Assembly (NCBI RefSeq): GCF_042466415.1
Contig: NZ_JAXHCH010000002.1
Span: 186,001-250,000 of the forward strand
Direction: 5' to 3'
Length of the DNA: 64,000 bases
From: Albirhodobacter sp042466415
GTDB taxonomy: Bacteria > Pseudomonadota > Alphaproteobacteria > Rhodobacterales > Rhodobacteraceae
In this document: positions 33,444 through 41,649 of the stretch, piece after piece
How the letters are laid out: each line of letters begins with the position of its first letter
How positions within the stretch are numbered: position 1 is the first letter of the stretch
The notes under the pieces: model-generated
Told to the model about the DNA's origin: nothing
The model's database searches: none
The model's input: the letters and a program-made list of their open reading frames with translations, nothing else
Translations under genes and position numbers: made by a program

Positions 33444-34504
33444 TCGGCGCGCCCCGTGCCGACGGCGTCTGCGACATTGGCGAACCCGTCGCGCGCAAGG
33501 CGCGCATCCAGCCCGCGCGCGATCTCGGAAACCAGCGAGAGGCCGCCGTAAACCAACGCGGAATAGAGCTGCACCGCCGAGGCGCCCGCCCGGATTTTCT
33601 CATAGGCTTGATCGGCTGTGCTGATCCCGCCGACACCGATCAATGGGATGCGGCGATCTGTCAGCTTCGAGAGCTGCGCCAGCACGCGGGTCGACTTCTC
33701 GAACAAAGGCGCGCCGGACAGCCCGCCCGCTTCGCCTTTATACGAGGAGGTCAGCCCGTCGCGCGAGAGCGTGGTGTTGGTCGCGATGATCCCGTCAATC
33801 TTGGACGACAGAGCGACCTCCGCGATCTCTTCGATTTCCTCAATCGACAAATCGGGCGCGATTTTCAGGAATACGGGGATCTTGCGATGCAGCCCGTCGC
33901 GCACATCCGTCACCCCTTTAAGCAGCGCGGTGAGGGCTTCTTTCCCTTGAAGGTCACGCAGCTTCTCGGTGTTGGGCGAGGAGACGTTCACGGTCGCGAA
34001 ATTGATATGCGGTCCGGCATGGGCAAGAACGCGCGCGAAATCGGCGGCGCGGTCCTCGCTGTCTTTATTGGCCCCAAGGTTGAGGCCCACCGGAATATCG
34101 GCGGACAGGCCGCTTGGGCGGGCTTTGAGGCGCGCAGTGATGGCCTCCATGCCTTGATTGTTGAATCCGAAACGATTGATCACGGCGCGGTCTTGCGTCA
34201 GGCGGAACAGGCGCGGCTTTGCGTTGCCCTCTTGCGGGCGCGGCGTCGCGGCCCCGACCTCAAGAAACCCGAAGCCCGCGCGCATCAACGCGCTCACAGC
34301 GGTGGCATTTTTGTCCATGCCCGCCGCAAGTCCGACGGGGTTCGGCATCGCCAAGCCCGCGACATTGGTCGCAAGGCGCGAGGAGCTCACAATTCCGCTG
34401 AGCGGAACAAAACCTGCCGTCATCGCCTTGAGCGAGAGGGTGTGGGCGGTTTCTGGATCTAGACAATGGAGTGCTTTGAGCCCCGCGCGTTCGATCAGTT
34501 TCAC
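33434..34504 (-). CDS. pyrD: dihydroorotate dehydrogenase (quinone), class 2
   Basis: A 356-residue flavoenzyme of pyrimidine biosynthesis that oxidises dihydroorotate to orotate with quinone as acceptor at the inner membrane. The N-terminal membrane-association helices (DPETAHTLSLKAM) are followed by NPVGLAAGMDKNA, GFLEVGAATPRPQ, FNNQGMEA, VNVSSPNTEKLRDLQG (catalytic Ser) and IGVGGISTADQAYEKI for FMN binding. It starts with GTG in a GTGA overlap with the upstream DUF952 gene; AAGGAC lies at normal distance. Confidence 0.93.
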   Translation of the reverse strand: MKLIERAGLKALHCLDPETAHTLSLKAMTAGFVPLSGIVSSSRLATNVAGLAMPNPVGLAAGMDKNATAVSALMRAGFGFLEVGAATPRPQEGNAKPRLFRLTQDRAVINRFGFNNQGMEAITARLKARPSGLSADIPVGLNLGANKDSEDRAADFARVLAHAGPHINFATVNVSSPNTEKLRDLQGKEALTALLKGVTDVRDGLHRKIPVFLKIAPDLSIEEIEEIAEVALSSKIDGIIATNTTLSRDGLTSSYKGEAGGLSGAPLFEKSTRVLAQLSKLTDRRIPLIGVGGISTADQAYEKIRAGASAVQLYSALVYGGLSLVSEIARGLDARLARDGFANVADAVGTGRADWL

Positions 34505-34839
34505 GTCATGTCCTTCGGAAATTGGTGGCCGTCAGGGCCAAGCGGTAGGTCCGCGACCCACAGGCAATCGGCGCGGGTTAGCGCGCGATAGAGATGTGGG
34601 AACAACTGCCCACCGCGCGATGGCTCCCACACGAGTGCGTCTTTGAGTGTCTCTGCGTCAAGCGCCACGAGCACCAGATCGTCTTCGCCCGCAAAATGCT
34701 TCGCGGCGGTTTCAGCGGCCTGATCTTTGGTCGAGAAATGGATATACCCATCGGCCAAATCGATGGACGCGCCGAGGGTTTCGCCCTGCGCATCGAAGGT
34801 CGCCCATTCGGGGCGGCGGAAAATCTTATAAATTATCAT
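34501..34839 (-). CDS. DUF952 protein
   Basis: A 112-residue protein with the DUF952 landmarks ADGYIHFSTKDQAAETA and VWEPSRGGQLFPHLYRAL. The fold is related to ADP-ribosyltransferase-like RNA 2'-phosphotransferases (an inference from family knowledge); the cellular role is unknown. An ATG at 34839 was preferred; a TTG nine bases earlier is possible. The 3' end overlaps pyrD by four bases. The DUF952-pyrD pair is a recurring arrangement in alphaproteobacteria. Confidence 0.8.
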   Translation of the reverse strand: MIIYKIFRRPEWATFDAQGETLGASIDLADGYIHFSTKDQAAETAAKHFAGEDDLVLVALDAETLKDALVWEPSRGGQLFPHLYRALTRADCLWVADLPLGPDGHQFPKDMT

Positions 34840-34923
34840 TCCCGTCAAATGCCCTGTGCGCTAAAAATGGTCAATCCCGCTTATCGGGGAGGCGATAGAT
34901 GAATCGCCGCGTACTATGACGTT

Positions 34924-34956
34924 ACGTCACATAACTGTCATATCAGTGTCGTGCCG
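34924..34956 (+). promoter_or_regulatory. possible Pho box upstream of the 5'-nucleotidase gene
   Basis: Three 11-base units in phase: ACGTCACATAA, CTGTCATATCA, GTGTCGTGCCG. The middle unit matches the PhoB half-site (CTGTCATA) best and the flanking ones partly. A PhoB-controlled secreted 5'-nucleotidase would make sense for phosphate scavenging. The site lies about 125 bases before the start codon; the remaining 230-base gap shows nothing else clear. Confidence 0.45.
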
Positions 34957-35079
34957 ATTTGCGAGACGGATTGTGCAAACGGCTTTTGACAGGCCGCCTG
35001 AACTTGCGCCACAGTTTGACCATTCGGACAAGTTTAAGACCCGCGTCCACATCTATCTTTTCCAAACGGAGGATTCCTC

Positions 35080-36654
35080 ATGAAAGCACGCCTTCTCGCA
35101 ACCGCCGCCCTGATCGCGTTGAGCGCAGGCGCCGCGAAGGCCGATTTCGCGCTGACCGTCTTGCACACCAACGATTTTCACGCGCGATTTGAACCGATCA
35201 GCAAATATGACAACACATGCGATGCGGAGACGATCGCGGCGGGCGAATGCTTCGGTGGCACGGGGCGCCTCGTTTCGGCGGTGGCCGAGGCGCGCGCACG
35301 GGCCGAAAATTCGATCCTCGTTGACGGGGGCGATCAATTCCAAGGCACGCTTTTCTACACTTATTACAAAGGAAAAGTCGCAGCCGAGATGATGAATAAA
35401 CTCGGTTATGACGGGATGACAGTCGGCAACCACGAGTTCGACGACGGTCCCGAAGTGCTCGCAGGCTTCATGGGTGCTGTCGAATTCCCGGTTCTGATGT
35501 CCAACGCGGATGTTTCGGCCGAGCCGGCGCTGGCAGGCAAGCTGATGAAATCGACCGTGATCGAGCGGGCGGGCGAGAAAATCGGGATGATCGGTTTGAC
35601 CCCTGATGACACGCATGAGCTGTCTTCTCCGGGCAAAAACGTGACCTTCTCCGATCCGATTGAGGCCGTGCAAGGGGAGGTCGACAGGCTTACCAGTGAG
35701 GGTGTGAACAAGATCATCGTTCTGTCGCATTCGGGATATGACGTCGATCAGAAGATTGCGGCGCAAACGACGGGCGTGGATGTGATCGTGGGCGGCCATG
35801 ATAACGCGCTGTTGTCGAATACGATCGAGGGCGCGAAGGGCCCTTACCCGACCATGGTGGGCGATACGGCAATCGTTCAGGCCTATGCCTACGGTAAGTT
35901 CTTGGGCGAGTTGAATGTCGTCTTCGATGACGAGGGCAAGATCAAGGAAGCTGCGGGCGAGCCGTTGTTGATGGATGGCGAAGTGCCTGAGGACAGCGAA
36001 ACGGTTGCGCGCATCGCCGAGCTGGCCATCCCGCTCGACGAGATCCGCAACAAGGTCGTTGCGGAAACCGTGGAAGAAATCGATGGATCGCGCGATCTGT
36101 GCCGCTCGGCCGAATGCCCGATGGGGACGTTGATCGCGGATGCCATGCTGGACCGTGTGAAAGACCAAGGCATTCAGATCGCGATCCAAAACGGCGGCGG
36201 CGTGCGGTCTTCGATCGATGCGGGTCCGGTGACGATGGGCGAGGTTTTGACCGTGCTGCCATTCCAAAACACCCTCTCGACGTTTGAAGCCAAAGGCTCG
36301 ACCATCATTGCGGCGCTGGAAAACGGCTTGAGCCAAGCAGAAGAAGGTGCGGGCCGCTTCCCGCAAGTTGCAGGGATCAAGTTCACGTGGGATATCAACC
36401 AGCCTGCGGGACAGCGCGTTAGCGAAGTTCTGGTTGAGGGGGCGGACGGGTTCGCGCCCATCGATGAAGCTGCAAGCTACGGCGTTGTTACCAATAACTA
36501 CCTGCGCAATGGCGGGGACGGCTATGCGGTGTTTGATGCCGAGGGGACGAACGCCTATGATTTCGGCCCTGATCTGGCCGATGTTCTGGCCGAGTTCATG
36601 ATCGCATCCGGCCCTTACCAGCCTTATGTGGATGGCCGCATAACCAAAAAATAA
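35080..36654 (+). CDS. periplasmic 5'-nucleotidase / UDP-sugar hydrolase family protein
   Basis: A 524-residue secreted enzyme with a Sec signal (cleavage after AKA, about residue 21). The metallophosphoesterase domain has VLHTNDFHARFEP, VDGGDQFQGTLF, VGNHEFDDG, VLSHSGYDVD and VIVGGHDNA, the dinuclear-metal ligands. The C-terminal substrate domain carries IAIQNGGGVRSSI and the stacking-loop region VVTNNYLRNGGDGY. It should release phosphate from extracytoplasmic nucleotides. The upstream Pho-box-like repeats fit a phosphate-starvation role. A strong start with AACGGAGG precedes it. Confidence 0.92.
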   Translation: MKARLLATAALIALSAGAAKADFALTVLHTNDFHARFEPISKYDNTCDAETIAAGECFGGTGRLVSAVAEARARAENSILVDGGDQFQGTLFYTYYKGKVAAEMMNKLGYDGMTVGNHEFDDGPEVLAGFMGAVEFPVLMSNADVSAEPALAGKLMKSTVIERAGEKIGMIGLTPDDTHELSSPGKNVTFSDPIEAVQGEVDRLTSEGVNKIIVLSHSGYDVDQKIAAQTTGVDVIVGGHDNALLSNTIEGAKGPYPTMVGDTAIVQAYAYGKFLGELNVVFDDEGKIKEAAGEPLLMDGEVPEDSETVARIAELAIPLDEIRNKVVAETVEEIDGSRDLCRSAECPMGTLIADAMLDRVKDQGIQIAIQNGGGVRSSIDAGPVTMGEVLTVLPFQNTLSTFEAKGSTIIAALENGLSQAEEGAGRFPQVAGIKFTWDINQPAGQRVSEVLVEGADGFAPIDEAASYGVVTNNYLRNGGDGYAVFDAEGTNAYDFGPDLADVLAEFMIASGPYQPYVDGRITKK

Positions 36655-36677
36655 CGCACACCAAGCTTTGATGTCCG

Positions 36678-36705
36678 TGGCGCGCAGGGGCTCTCTTGCG
36701 CGCCA
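36678..36705 (+). terminator. GC hairpin after the 5'-nucleotidase gene
   Basis: TGGCGCGCA pairs exactly with TGCGCGCCA around a ten-base loop. No T-run follows, so termination is not certain. Confidence 0.5.
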
Positions 36706-36835
36706 TTGGTTTATCCGGCGAGGGCGCGCGTGCGCGGATTTGAACGTCTGCCATCAAAACGCCGCCGCAAGTGCAATTTTTGCCGCGCGGTCTCTTGCAC
36801 TCGCCCCGCGAGCGATTGTATAGACGGAGGGCAAC

Positions 36836-36909
36836 GCGGGCGTTGTGTAATGGTAAGACCTCAGCCTTCCAAGCTGATGACGCGGGTTCGATTCCCGCCG
36901 CCCGCTCCA
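36836..36909 (+). tRNA. tRNA-Gly (anticodon UCC)
   Basis: A complete cloverleaf: acceptor stem GCGGGCG/CGCCCGC, D arm from GTGTAATGGTAAGAC, anticodon arm CTCAGCCTTCCAAGCTGA with TCC in the loop, and T arm GCGGGTTCGATTCCCGC. The discriminator is T and the CCA end is encoded (36907-36909). It closely resembles E. coli glyT. It reads GGA and possibly other GGN glycine codons. Confidence 0.97.
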
Positions 36910-36980
36910 AAATCCCCCCATATCTTTATGCCTTTATCGCCTGAGACTCAGCATTTGCTGGGGCGTCTCTATGTCGATTC

Positions 36981-37033
36981 AAAAAACCCGCCCACCCTTC
37001 ACGCCAATGAGGGACGCGCGAAGGGTGGACGGG
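36981..37033 (-). terminator. intrinsic terminator for the leftward hemP unit
   Basis: On the minus strand a long stem (arms 37016-37033 and 36987-37004, 16 of 18 positions pairing strictly and one more as G-U) is followed by six T residues (36981-36986). Confidence 0.85.
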
Positions 37034-37090
37034 GGCGCGGAAGGCAGTTGCGACACCTCTTCCGGTAATCCGTGTCGGGCAGCCGCCCGC

Positions 37091-37411
37091 CTATTTCGTT
37101 AGAATCAACTTGCCCGCGCGGGTGATGCGTAGCGTGTAGATCTTCCCGTCGAGATGGATCAGCGCCTGCGCGCCGCCTTGGGTAAGGGATTGCGCGTCAT
37201 GCACCGGTAGGTCGGTCATCGGCAGGGCATGACGCGCGCGATCTTCAACGCGGGGCGCCTCATCTGCTGCCGGATCTCTGGCCGGATGCATTTCGGCGCG
37301 GTGGATGCCGCCACGTGCCGCATCAATCTTTGCGCTCAACGTCCGGGTCATGGCGGCGCCGACGGCGGGGCTCAGGCTCAATGTATCGGGGAAGGGCGTG
37401 CGTGCGTTCAT
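37091..37411 (-). CDS. hemP: hemin uptake protein HemP with N-terminal extension
   Basis: A 106-residue reading frame whose C-terminus (LIHLDGKIYTLRITRAGKL, ending ILTK) is the HemP domain, associated with haem/iron uptake loci and also shown in some bacteria to regulate them. Most HemP proteins have 40-65 residues. Here an ATG at 37411 with GAGG seven bases upstream gives an extra 50 or so residues; internal ATGs at 37230 and 37219 would give the usual size but lack clear ribosome-binding sites. It overlaps a small upstream ORF by four bases (ATGA) and ends before a strong terminator. Confidence 0.75.
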   Translation of the reverse strand: MNARTPFPDTLSLSPAVGAAMTRTLSAKIDAARGGIHRAEMHPARDPAADEAPRVEDRARHALPMTDLPVHDAQSLTQGGAQALIHLDGKIYTLRITRAGKLILTK

Positions 37412-37548
37412 GACATGGCCTCTATACGGTCAAGAAATTGGGAGAGTCCGCCTGCGGAAAAAACGGAGGCGAGGCACGTCAGCGCGCATCCCAGATGGCA
37501 GGCGTTTGCGCGGAAACGTTGACGGTTGAGCGCGGTCATCAAGGGCAT
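37408..37548 (-). CDS. small ORF translationally coupled to hemP
   Basis: 46 codons (start MPLMTALNRQRFRANA, ending FLDRIEAMS) with GGAG six bases before the ATG and a four-base ATGA overlap with the hemP frame. Two cysteines lie in a weakly hydrophobic centre (HLGCALTCLASVFSAGG). I do not recognise a family. The good ribosome-binding site and precise overlap argue for a real gene or a leader peptide controlling hemP translation; the sequence alone does not prove it. Confidence 0.5.
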   Translation of the reverse strand: MPLMTALNRQRFRANACHLGCALTCLASVFSAGGLSQFLDRIEAMS

Positions 37549-37604
37549 ATCGTTCTCCGTTCTTGCGGCGTGGCGCCGAGGGTGTGGTGTATGTTTATAT
37601 TTCT

Positions 37605-37617
37605 GACTTATTTAGTC
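37605..37617. promoter_or_regulatory. palindrome upstream of the hemP unit, possible iron-responsive operator
   Basis: GACT-TATTT-AGTC in an AT-rich stretch, 57 bases upstream of the first start codon. HemP units are iron-regulated in this group, and the palindrome resembles iron-type operators of Rhodobacterales in general form; I cannot assign a specific regulator. Confidence 0.4.
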
Positions 37618-37681
37618 GGGATTGTAAATCTGATTCTTTTACACAGGCAATTGCGCGGGGCCGATGGCGCTCGCGGACATG

Positions 37682-37710
37682 AAAAAGCCCCGCCTGATAA
37701 CCAGACGGGG
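37682..37710 (-). terminator. intrinsic terminator after the glycosyltransferase-like gene
   Basis: On the minus strand CCCCGTCT pairs with AGGCGGGG (one G-U) and is followed by CTTTTTC. The stop codon of the leftward gene lies 43 bases upstream. Confidence 0.75.
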
Positions 37711-37753
37711 AGGCTGAAGGGGCGGATCAATGACGGGAGTCAGTGATGGGCTG

Positions 37754-38620
37754 TCAGAACCATTGCCCAGGCTCCATCAGTCCCAAATCCATCAACTGCT
37801 GCGAGTGCCATTCGAATGGCACCGAGTGGTACCATTTGAATGTGGTGATATCGAAGGTCGATCCCGGATTGAACTTGAGCGCCTTTGCGACGCGGAAAGA
37901 GGCGACCACGGCGGTCAGATTGTGGTGCCAAGGGCAGGCGTAGGTGTTGTATTCCTCGACGTTGAACAAGTTGCCATTTTGCAATTCCAACCCTTTGGCC
38001 GCGCGAAAAAGCGCAACACGATCGATCTTGCGGCGTTCTTTGGGCACGAATTCTTCGAACCGCCACCGCAAGCCACCGTGGAAATCAAGCTGGCGGTCCT
38101 TGATGGACCCGTCGGCGTCTTTGCGGGCGAGGGCGTAATAGCCGGATTTGTCGATCATCGCGTTTTGCAAGTCGACGGCGTTAGGGGCGGTGTCGAGATC
38201 GGCGGCATAGAGATCGACCGCATAGGCGAGCATCGCGCTGCGGCGTTCCTCGGTATGGAAGGCCAGCAGCTCTGCCACGGTCCGCGTTTCACAAAATGGA
38301 AAGAACAGATATTCCGCATTATAGCAGTAATAAATCCATGTGCCTGGCGGGACCTCGGAGATCAGCCTGTTCACGGCGCTCGTCACGGCATTGGGCTTGA
38401 ACAGATCGTATCGAACGCGGTGAATTTTGCTGCTCATCTCGTCGGGCAGCGACAGCGCCGCCGGTGCGAAGACGATCACCGGTTTGAAGCCCGCCTTCAG
38501 ATGGTATTGGATTGTGCTCTCCACCTCTATGAGATCCTCGACAAAAATCATCGCAACCGGCCCCTTGAATGCGCCGGGCTCGGCGTTTGCGATAAAGTCG
38601 TCGAGGGAGGTGTAATCCAT
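37754..38620 (-). CDS. glycosyltransferase family 2-like protein
   Basis: A 288-residue soluble protein. The N-terminal region (VAMIFVEDLIEVESTIQYHL, then PVIVFAP) has the nucleotide-binding look of a degenerate GT-A fold, and the C-terminal half contains DLQNAMIDKSGYYALARK, WRFEEFVPKERRKIDRVALF and CPWHHNLTAVVASFRVAKAL, a layout I associate with small Rhodobacterales proteins labelled glycosyltransferase family 2. A clear DxD motif is not found. The start at 38620 is the first residue of the conserved part (MDYTSLDDF); the ribosome-binding site is weak and an upstream start up to 38716 is possible. The product may act on surface polysaccharide, which is inference. Confidence 0.6.
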   Translation of the reverse strand: MDYTSLDDFIANAEPGAFKGPVAMIFVEDLIEVESTIQYHLKAGFKPVIVFAPAALSLPDEMSSKIHRVRYDLFKPNAVTSAVNRLISEVPPGTWIYYCYNAEYLFFPFCETRTVAELLAFHTEERRSAMLAYAVDLYAADLDTAPNAVDLQNAMIDKSGYYALARKDADGSIKDRQLDFHGGLRWRFEEFVPKERRKIDRVALFRAAKGLELQNGNLFNVEEYNTYACPWHHNLTAVVASFRVAKALKFNPGSTFDITTFKWYHSVPFEWHSQQLMDLGLMEPGQWF

Positions 38621-38834
38621 ATCAAGATACTCTGAACTGGTCGGTTGGGGGCGCTTAAACAAGCTCGAACGCGCCGCGCGAGTGGTTTGCGCGCCCATGT
38701 CGGCAGGCTGGGCCAAGATTGATCAAGGGCAGGGTGATTGCAAGCCCAACCGACCTGCGGCGGCGCCAAGGCGCGGCTTGCTTGCGGAAAGGGGGCGGTT
38801 TGCGCTATGGCAGACGCGATCAGGAGACCGCGCA

Positions 38835-40250
38835 ATGAGCCCCAAAACCACGCCATCCCCCATGCCCGCTCACGAGTTGGCCCCTCAAAGCGACGCTGTG
38901 GCCAGCGAGGCACCGGCGACCGTGCCCGCCAAAAAGCTGCATATCAAAACCTTCGGTTGTCAGATGAATGTGTATGACAGCGAACGCATGGCTGAGGCGA
39001 TGGGCACAGAAGGCTACGTCCTAACCGATGATGCGGCGGATGCGGATATGGTGTTGCTCAACACCTGTCATATCCGCGAGAAGGCCGCCGAGAAGGTTTA
39101 TTCCGATCTTGGCCGGTTGCGCGTTCTCAAAGAAGCAAAGCCGAGTTTGACGATCGGGGTCGCGGGCTGCGTGGCGCAGGCCGAGGGCGCGGAAATCCGT
39201 CGGCGGATGCCGTCGGTTGATTTGGTTGTTGGCTCGCAAAATTATCACCGTTTGCCGGCGATGGTGCGGGCAGTTGCGCGCGGTGAGCGACCCGTTGATA
39301 CCGAATTTCCCGTTGAGGATAAGTTCGAGCATCTGCCCGAGCGCCCGATGGCGGCGCGCCCTGCGGCGTTTTTGACGGTGCAGGAAGGCTGCGACAAGTT
39401 TTGCGCGTTTTGCGTTGTGCCCTATACGCGCGGCGCGGAAGTGTCGCGTCCGGCGGGGCGCATCTTGTCCGAAGCGCGCAAGCTTGTAGAGCGTGGCGTG
39501 CGCGAAGTCACGTTGCTGGGGCAAAACGTCAACGGTTATCACGGCGCCGATCCATCCGGCACGGCGCATTGGAGCCTCGCGCAGCTCGTGCGGGCGCTGG
39601 CCGAAATCGACGGTTTGGCCCGTATTCGCTACACGACATCGCACCCGAACGACATGACGGAGGATCTGATCGCGGCGCATGGCGAGGAGCCCAAATTGAT
39701 GCCGTATCTGCATCTGCCCGTGCAATCAGGATCGGACCGGATCTTGAAGCTGATGAACCGCAAGCATACCGCCGAAAGCTACCTTCACCTGATCGAGCGT
39801 ATCCGCGCCGCGCGGCCCGATATCATGCTGTCGGGCGATTTCATTGTCGGGTTCCCGGGCGAGACGGATGAAGATTTCGAGGCGACGCTCAACCTTGTGC
39901 GGCAAGTGAATTACGGATCTGCCTATACATTCAAATATTCCGCCCGTCCGGGCACGCCCGCGGCGGACCGCCCGTTGATCGCGGATCACATCGTTGAGGC
40001 GCGCTTGCAGGCGCTCAAGGATCTCACGAATGCCCAGCAAGACGCCGGATTGGCGTCGATGGTCGGGCGAGAGCTTTCCGTGCTGATCGAGAAACGGGGC
40101 CGCAATGAGGGGCAGTGGGTGGGGAAATCCGATTACCTCCATGCGGTGCATGTGCGCGAAACGGATGATCGGCCGCTCGGTGCGGGTGTTTTGGCGCGTG
40201 TGCGGGTAACGCAAGCGCAAGCGAACTCCCTCACGGCTGAACTGGTTTAA
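38835..40250 (+). CDS. miaB: tRNA-2-methylthio-N6-dimethylallyladenosine synthase
   Basis: A 471-residue radical-SAM methylthiotransferase that converts i6A37 to ms2i6A37 in tRNAs reading codons that start with U. The N-terminal UPF0004 domain holds the first cluster (TFGCQMN, LLNTCHIR, GVAGCVAQ), the radical-SAM domain holds CDKFCAFC, and the TRAM domain fills the last 65 residues. About 35 extra N-terminal residues rich in Pro and Ala precede the first motif. CAGGAG lies before the ATG. It is divergent from the glycosyltransferase-like gene. Confidence 0.95.
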   Translation: MSPKTTPSPMPAHELAPQSDAVASEAPATVPAKKLHIKTFGCQMNVYDSERMAEAMGTEGYVLTDDAADADMVLLNTCHIREKAAEKVYSDLGRLRVLKEAKPSLTIGVAGCVAQAEGAEIRRRMPSVDLVVGSQNYHRLPAMVRAVARGERPVDTEFPVEDKFEHLPERPMAARPAAFLTVQEGCDKFCAFCVVPYTRGAEVSRPAGRILSEARKLVERGVREVTLLGQNVNGYHGADPSGTAHWSLAQLVRALAEIDGLARIRYTTSHPNDMTEDLIAAHGEEPKLMPYLHLPVQSGSDRILKLMNRKHTAESYLHLIERIRAARPDIMLSGDFIVGFPGETDEDFEATLNLVRQVNYGSAYTFKYSARPGTPAADRPLIADHIVEARLQALKDLTNAQQDAGLASMVGRELSVLIEKRGRNEGQWVGKSDYLHAVHVRETDDRPLGAGVLARVRVTQAQANSLTAELV

Positions 40251-40499
40251 ACAGTTTCGCGTGCCGCGTGCATATCGGCCGGCCGCGGAGCCGCCTGCGA
40301 AATTGCGAATGCCTTGATCGTTGCTAGAATAACCGCTTTCGTCCCTTAAGGTAGTGTTTGTCCCGTTTATCGCTACAATATATGGGCGAAACAGCTTCCC
40401 ATACGGCGGTTTTTAGGTAGAATGCTGGCAATTATGTGAACACGGTTGTGCTGCCTTCGATCAAGGCGAGCAGATAATGGTTATCAGGAGGCGAAAGCG

Positions 40500-41063
40500 G
40501 TGGATTATAAATTCTCCAAAGCTCTGAAATCGGTTGGTGGTCTTGTTTCGGTTGCGGCGTTCGCACTTGGAACGATGGCGGCTCCGGTTCTGGCGCAGGA
40601 TTCGGTGCAGGAAAAATATGTTCCCACGATCTGGATCGATCCGGACGGGTGCGAGCATTGGGTCATGGATGACGGCGTCGAGGGGTATATGGATGCCCGC
40701 CAAACGCGCGACGGTCGCCCTGTGTGCCACCGTGATGTCTGCGGTGTCATCCCGACCGATCAGCTTTTCGCGACGGATAAATCCGCGATCACCGGATCCG
40801 GCCGCAAGTATTTGGAAAACTTTTTCCGCACCGCGCAGGCACGGTCCTTCATCATCACGGGCCACACAGACAGCCGCGCCTCGGATGAATATAACATGAG
40901 CCTGTCCAAGCGCCGCGCCACCACGGTGGCTGGTGTTGCGGAGGGCGTCGGGGCGTCTGTTCTCGCGGTAAACTGGTACGGCGAGCGGATGCCGCGCGCA
41001 ACCAATGCGACCACAAAAGGCATGGCAGAAAATCGCCGCGTCGAAATCATCTGTGTAAAGTAA
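40500..41063 (+). CDS. OmpA-family envelope protein with N-terminal WIDPDGC domain
   Basis: A 187-residue protein starting with GTG; AGGAGG lies eight bases upstream and decides the start. A Sec signal (cleavage after VLA, about residue 33) is followed by a short module, WIDPDGCEHWVMDDGVEGYM (about 43-62), and then an OmpA peptidoglycan-binding domain (VIPTDQLFATDKSAI, then FIITGHTDSRASDEYNMSLS, then NRRVEI). It should sit in the periplasm or outer membrane and hold peptidoglycan. The module recurs in the next gene. The 250-base region upstream is gene-free and holds the promoter. The function of the module is unknown. Confidence 0.85.
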   Translation: MDYKFSKALKSVGGLVSVAAFALGTMAAPVLAQDSVQEKYVPTIWIDPDGCEHWVMDDGVEGYMDARQTRDGRPVCHRDVCGVIPTDQLFATDKSAITGSGRKYLENFFRTAQARSFIITGHTDSRASDEYNMSLSKRRATTVAGVAEGVGASVLAVNWYGERMPRATNATTKGMAENRRVEIICVK

Positions 41064-41073
41064 GGATAGAGAC

Positions 41074-41388
41074 ATGAACTTGCTCAAACCTCTCGTCCTG
41101 ATCGGGCTCGCGGCGATCGTGTCGGGCTGCGCGAAGGGAGATGATAAATCCTATGACGCTGGCGTTGACAAAAAACACCTCAGCCAGCTGAAAGCGGGCA
41201 TCTGGGTTGATCCGGAGGGCTGCGACCACTGGATCATTGACGACGGTGTCGAGGGCTACCTGACCCAGCGCGTAGATGATTACGGCAAGCCGATCTGTTC
41301 AGGTGCGGCGCCTGCGAACACCACCGTTGGTCCGTTCAAGCGGGGCTCCGATTTCTTCGATCCGCGTCCGGAACTGGTGACCGGCTAA
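41074..41388 (+). CDS. lipoprotein sharing the WIDPDGC module with the OmpA-like protein
   Basis: A 104-residue lipoprotein (lipobox IVSGC, Cys about residue 19). Its centre reads WVDPEGCDHWIIDDGVEGYL followed by DYGKPIC, nearly the same as the module in the preceding OmpA-like protein (WIDPDGCEHW, DDGVEGY, DGRPVC). The C-terminal part (GPFKRGSDFFDPRPE) is unfamiliar. The genes are ten bases apart, so they are co-expressed, and the paralogous modules suggest the two proteins arose by duplication and may interact. A terminator follows. Confidence 0.75.
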   Translation: MNLLKPLVLIGLAAIVSGCAKGDDKSYDAGVDKKHLSQLKAGIWVDPEGCDHWIIDDGVEGYLTQRVDDYGKPICSGAAPANTTVGPFKRGSDFFDPRPELVTG

Positions 41389-41458
41389 GGATTTAGCGGG
41401 CGAAAGGGGGGCGACTTTGTCTGCCCGACCTCCCCGTGTGTTCGATGCAATAGATTTG

Positions 41459-41490
41459 AAAAGGCCGTGCGACTCTCGCGCGGCCTTTTG
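41459..41490 (+). terminator. intrinsic terminator after the OmpA/lipoprotein pair
   Basis: AAAAGGCCGTGCG pairs with CGCGCGGCCTTTT (13 pairs, one G-U) around a five-base loop. Confidence 0.85.
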
Positions 41491-41649
41491 CTTTGGATCT
41501 CTGTAGGTCAGATAGCACGGCGGATCTGCGCAAAACGCGGGCAGTTTGTGAAGTCTTCATGAAATTTGAGGGGGGGTTAACCTAGGGCTTGCGGGTTTCG
41601 TCGGTCGGGTGCACCATACCTGTACACACTTAGTGCAAAGGAGTCGTTA

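Noticed and set aside
34200..34466. Open frames antisense to pyrD
   Set aside because: They lack starts with ribosome-binding sites and overlap well-supported pyrD motifs.
36596..36910. Minus-strand open frame across the tRNA-Gly region (MERAAGIEPASSAWKAEV start)
   Set aside because: It is the antisense of tRNA-Gly plus flanking DNA; this start is a well-known spurious translation of tRNA antisense strands in databases.
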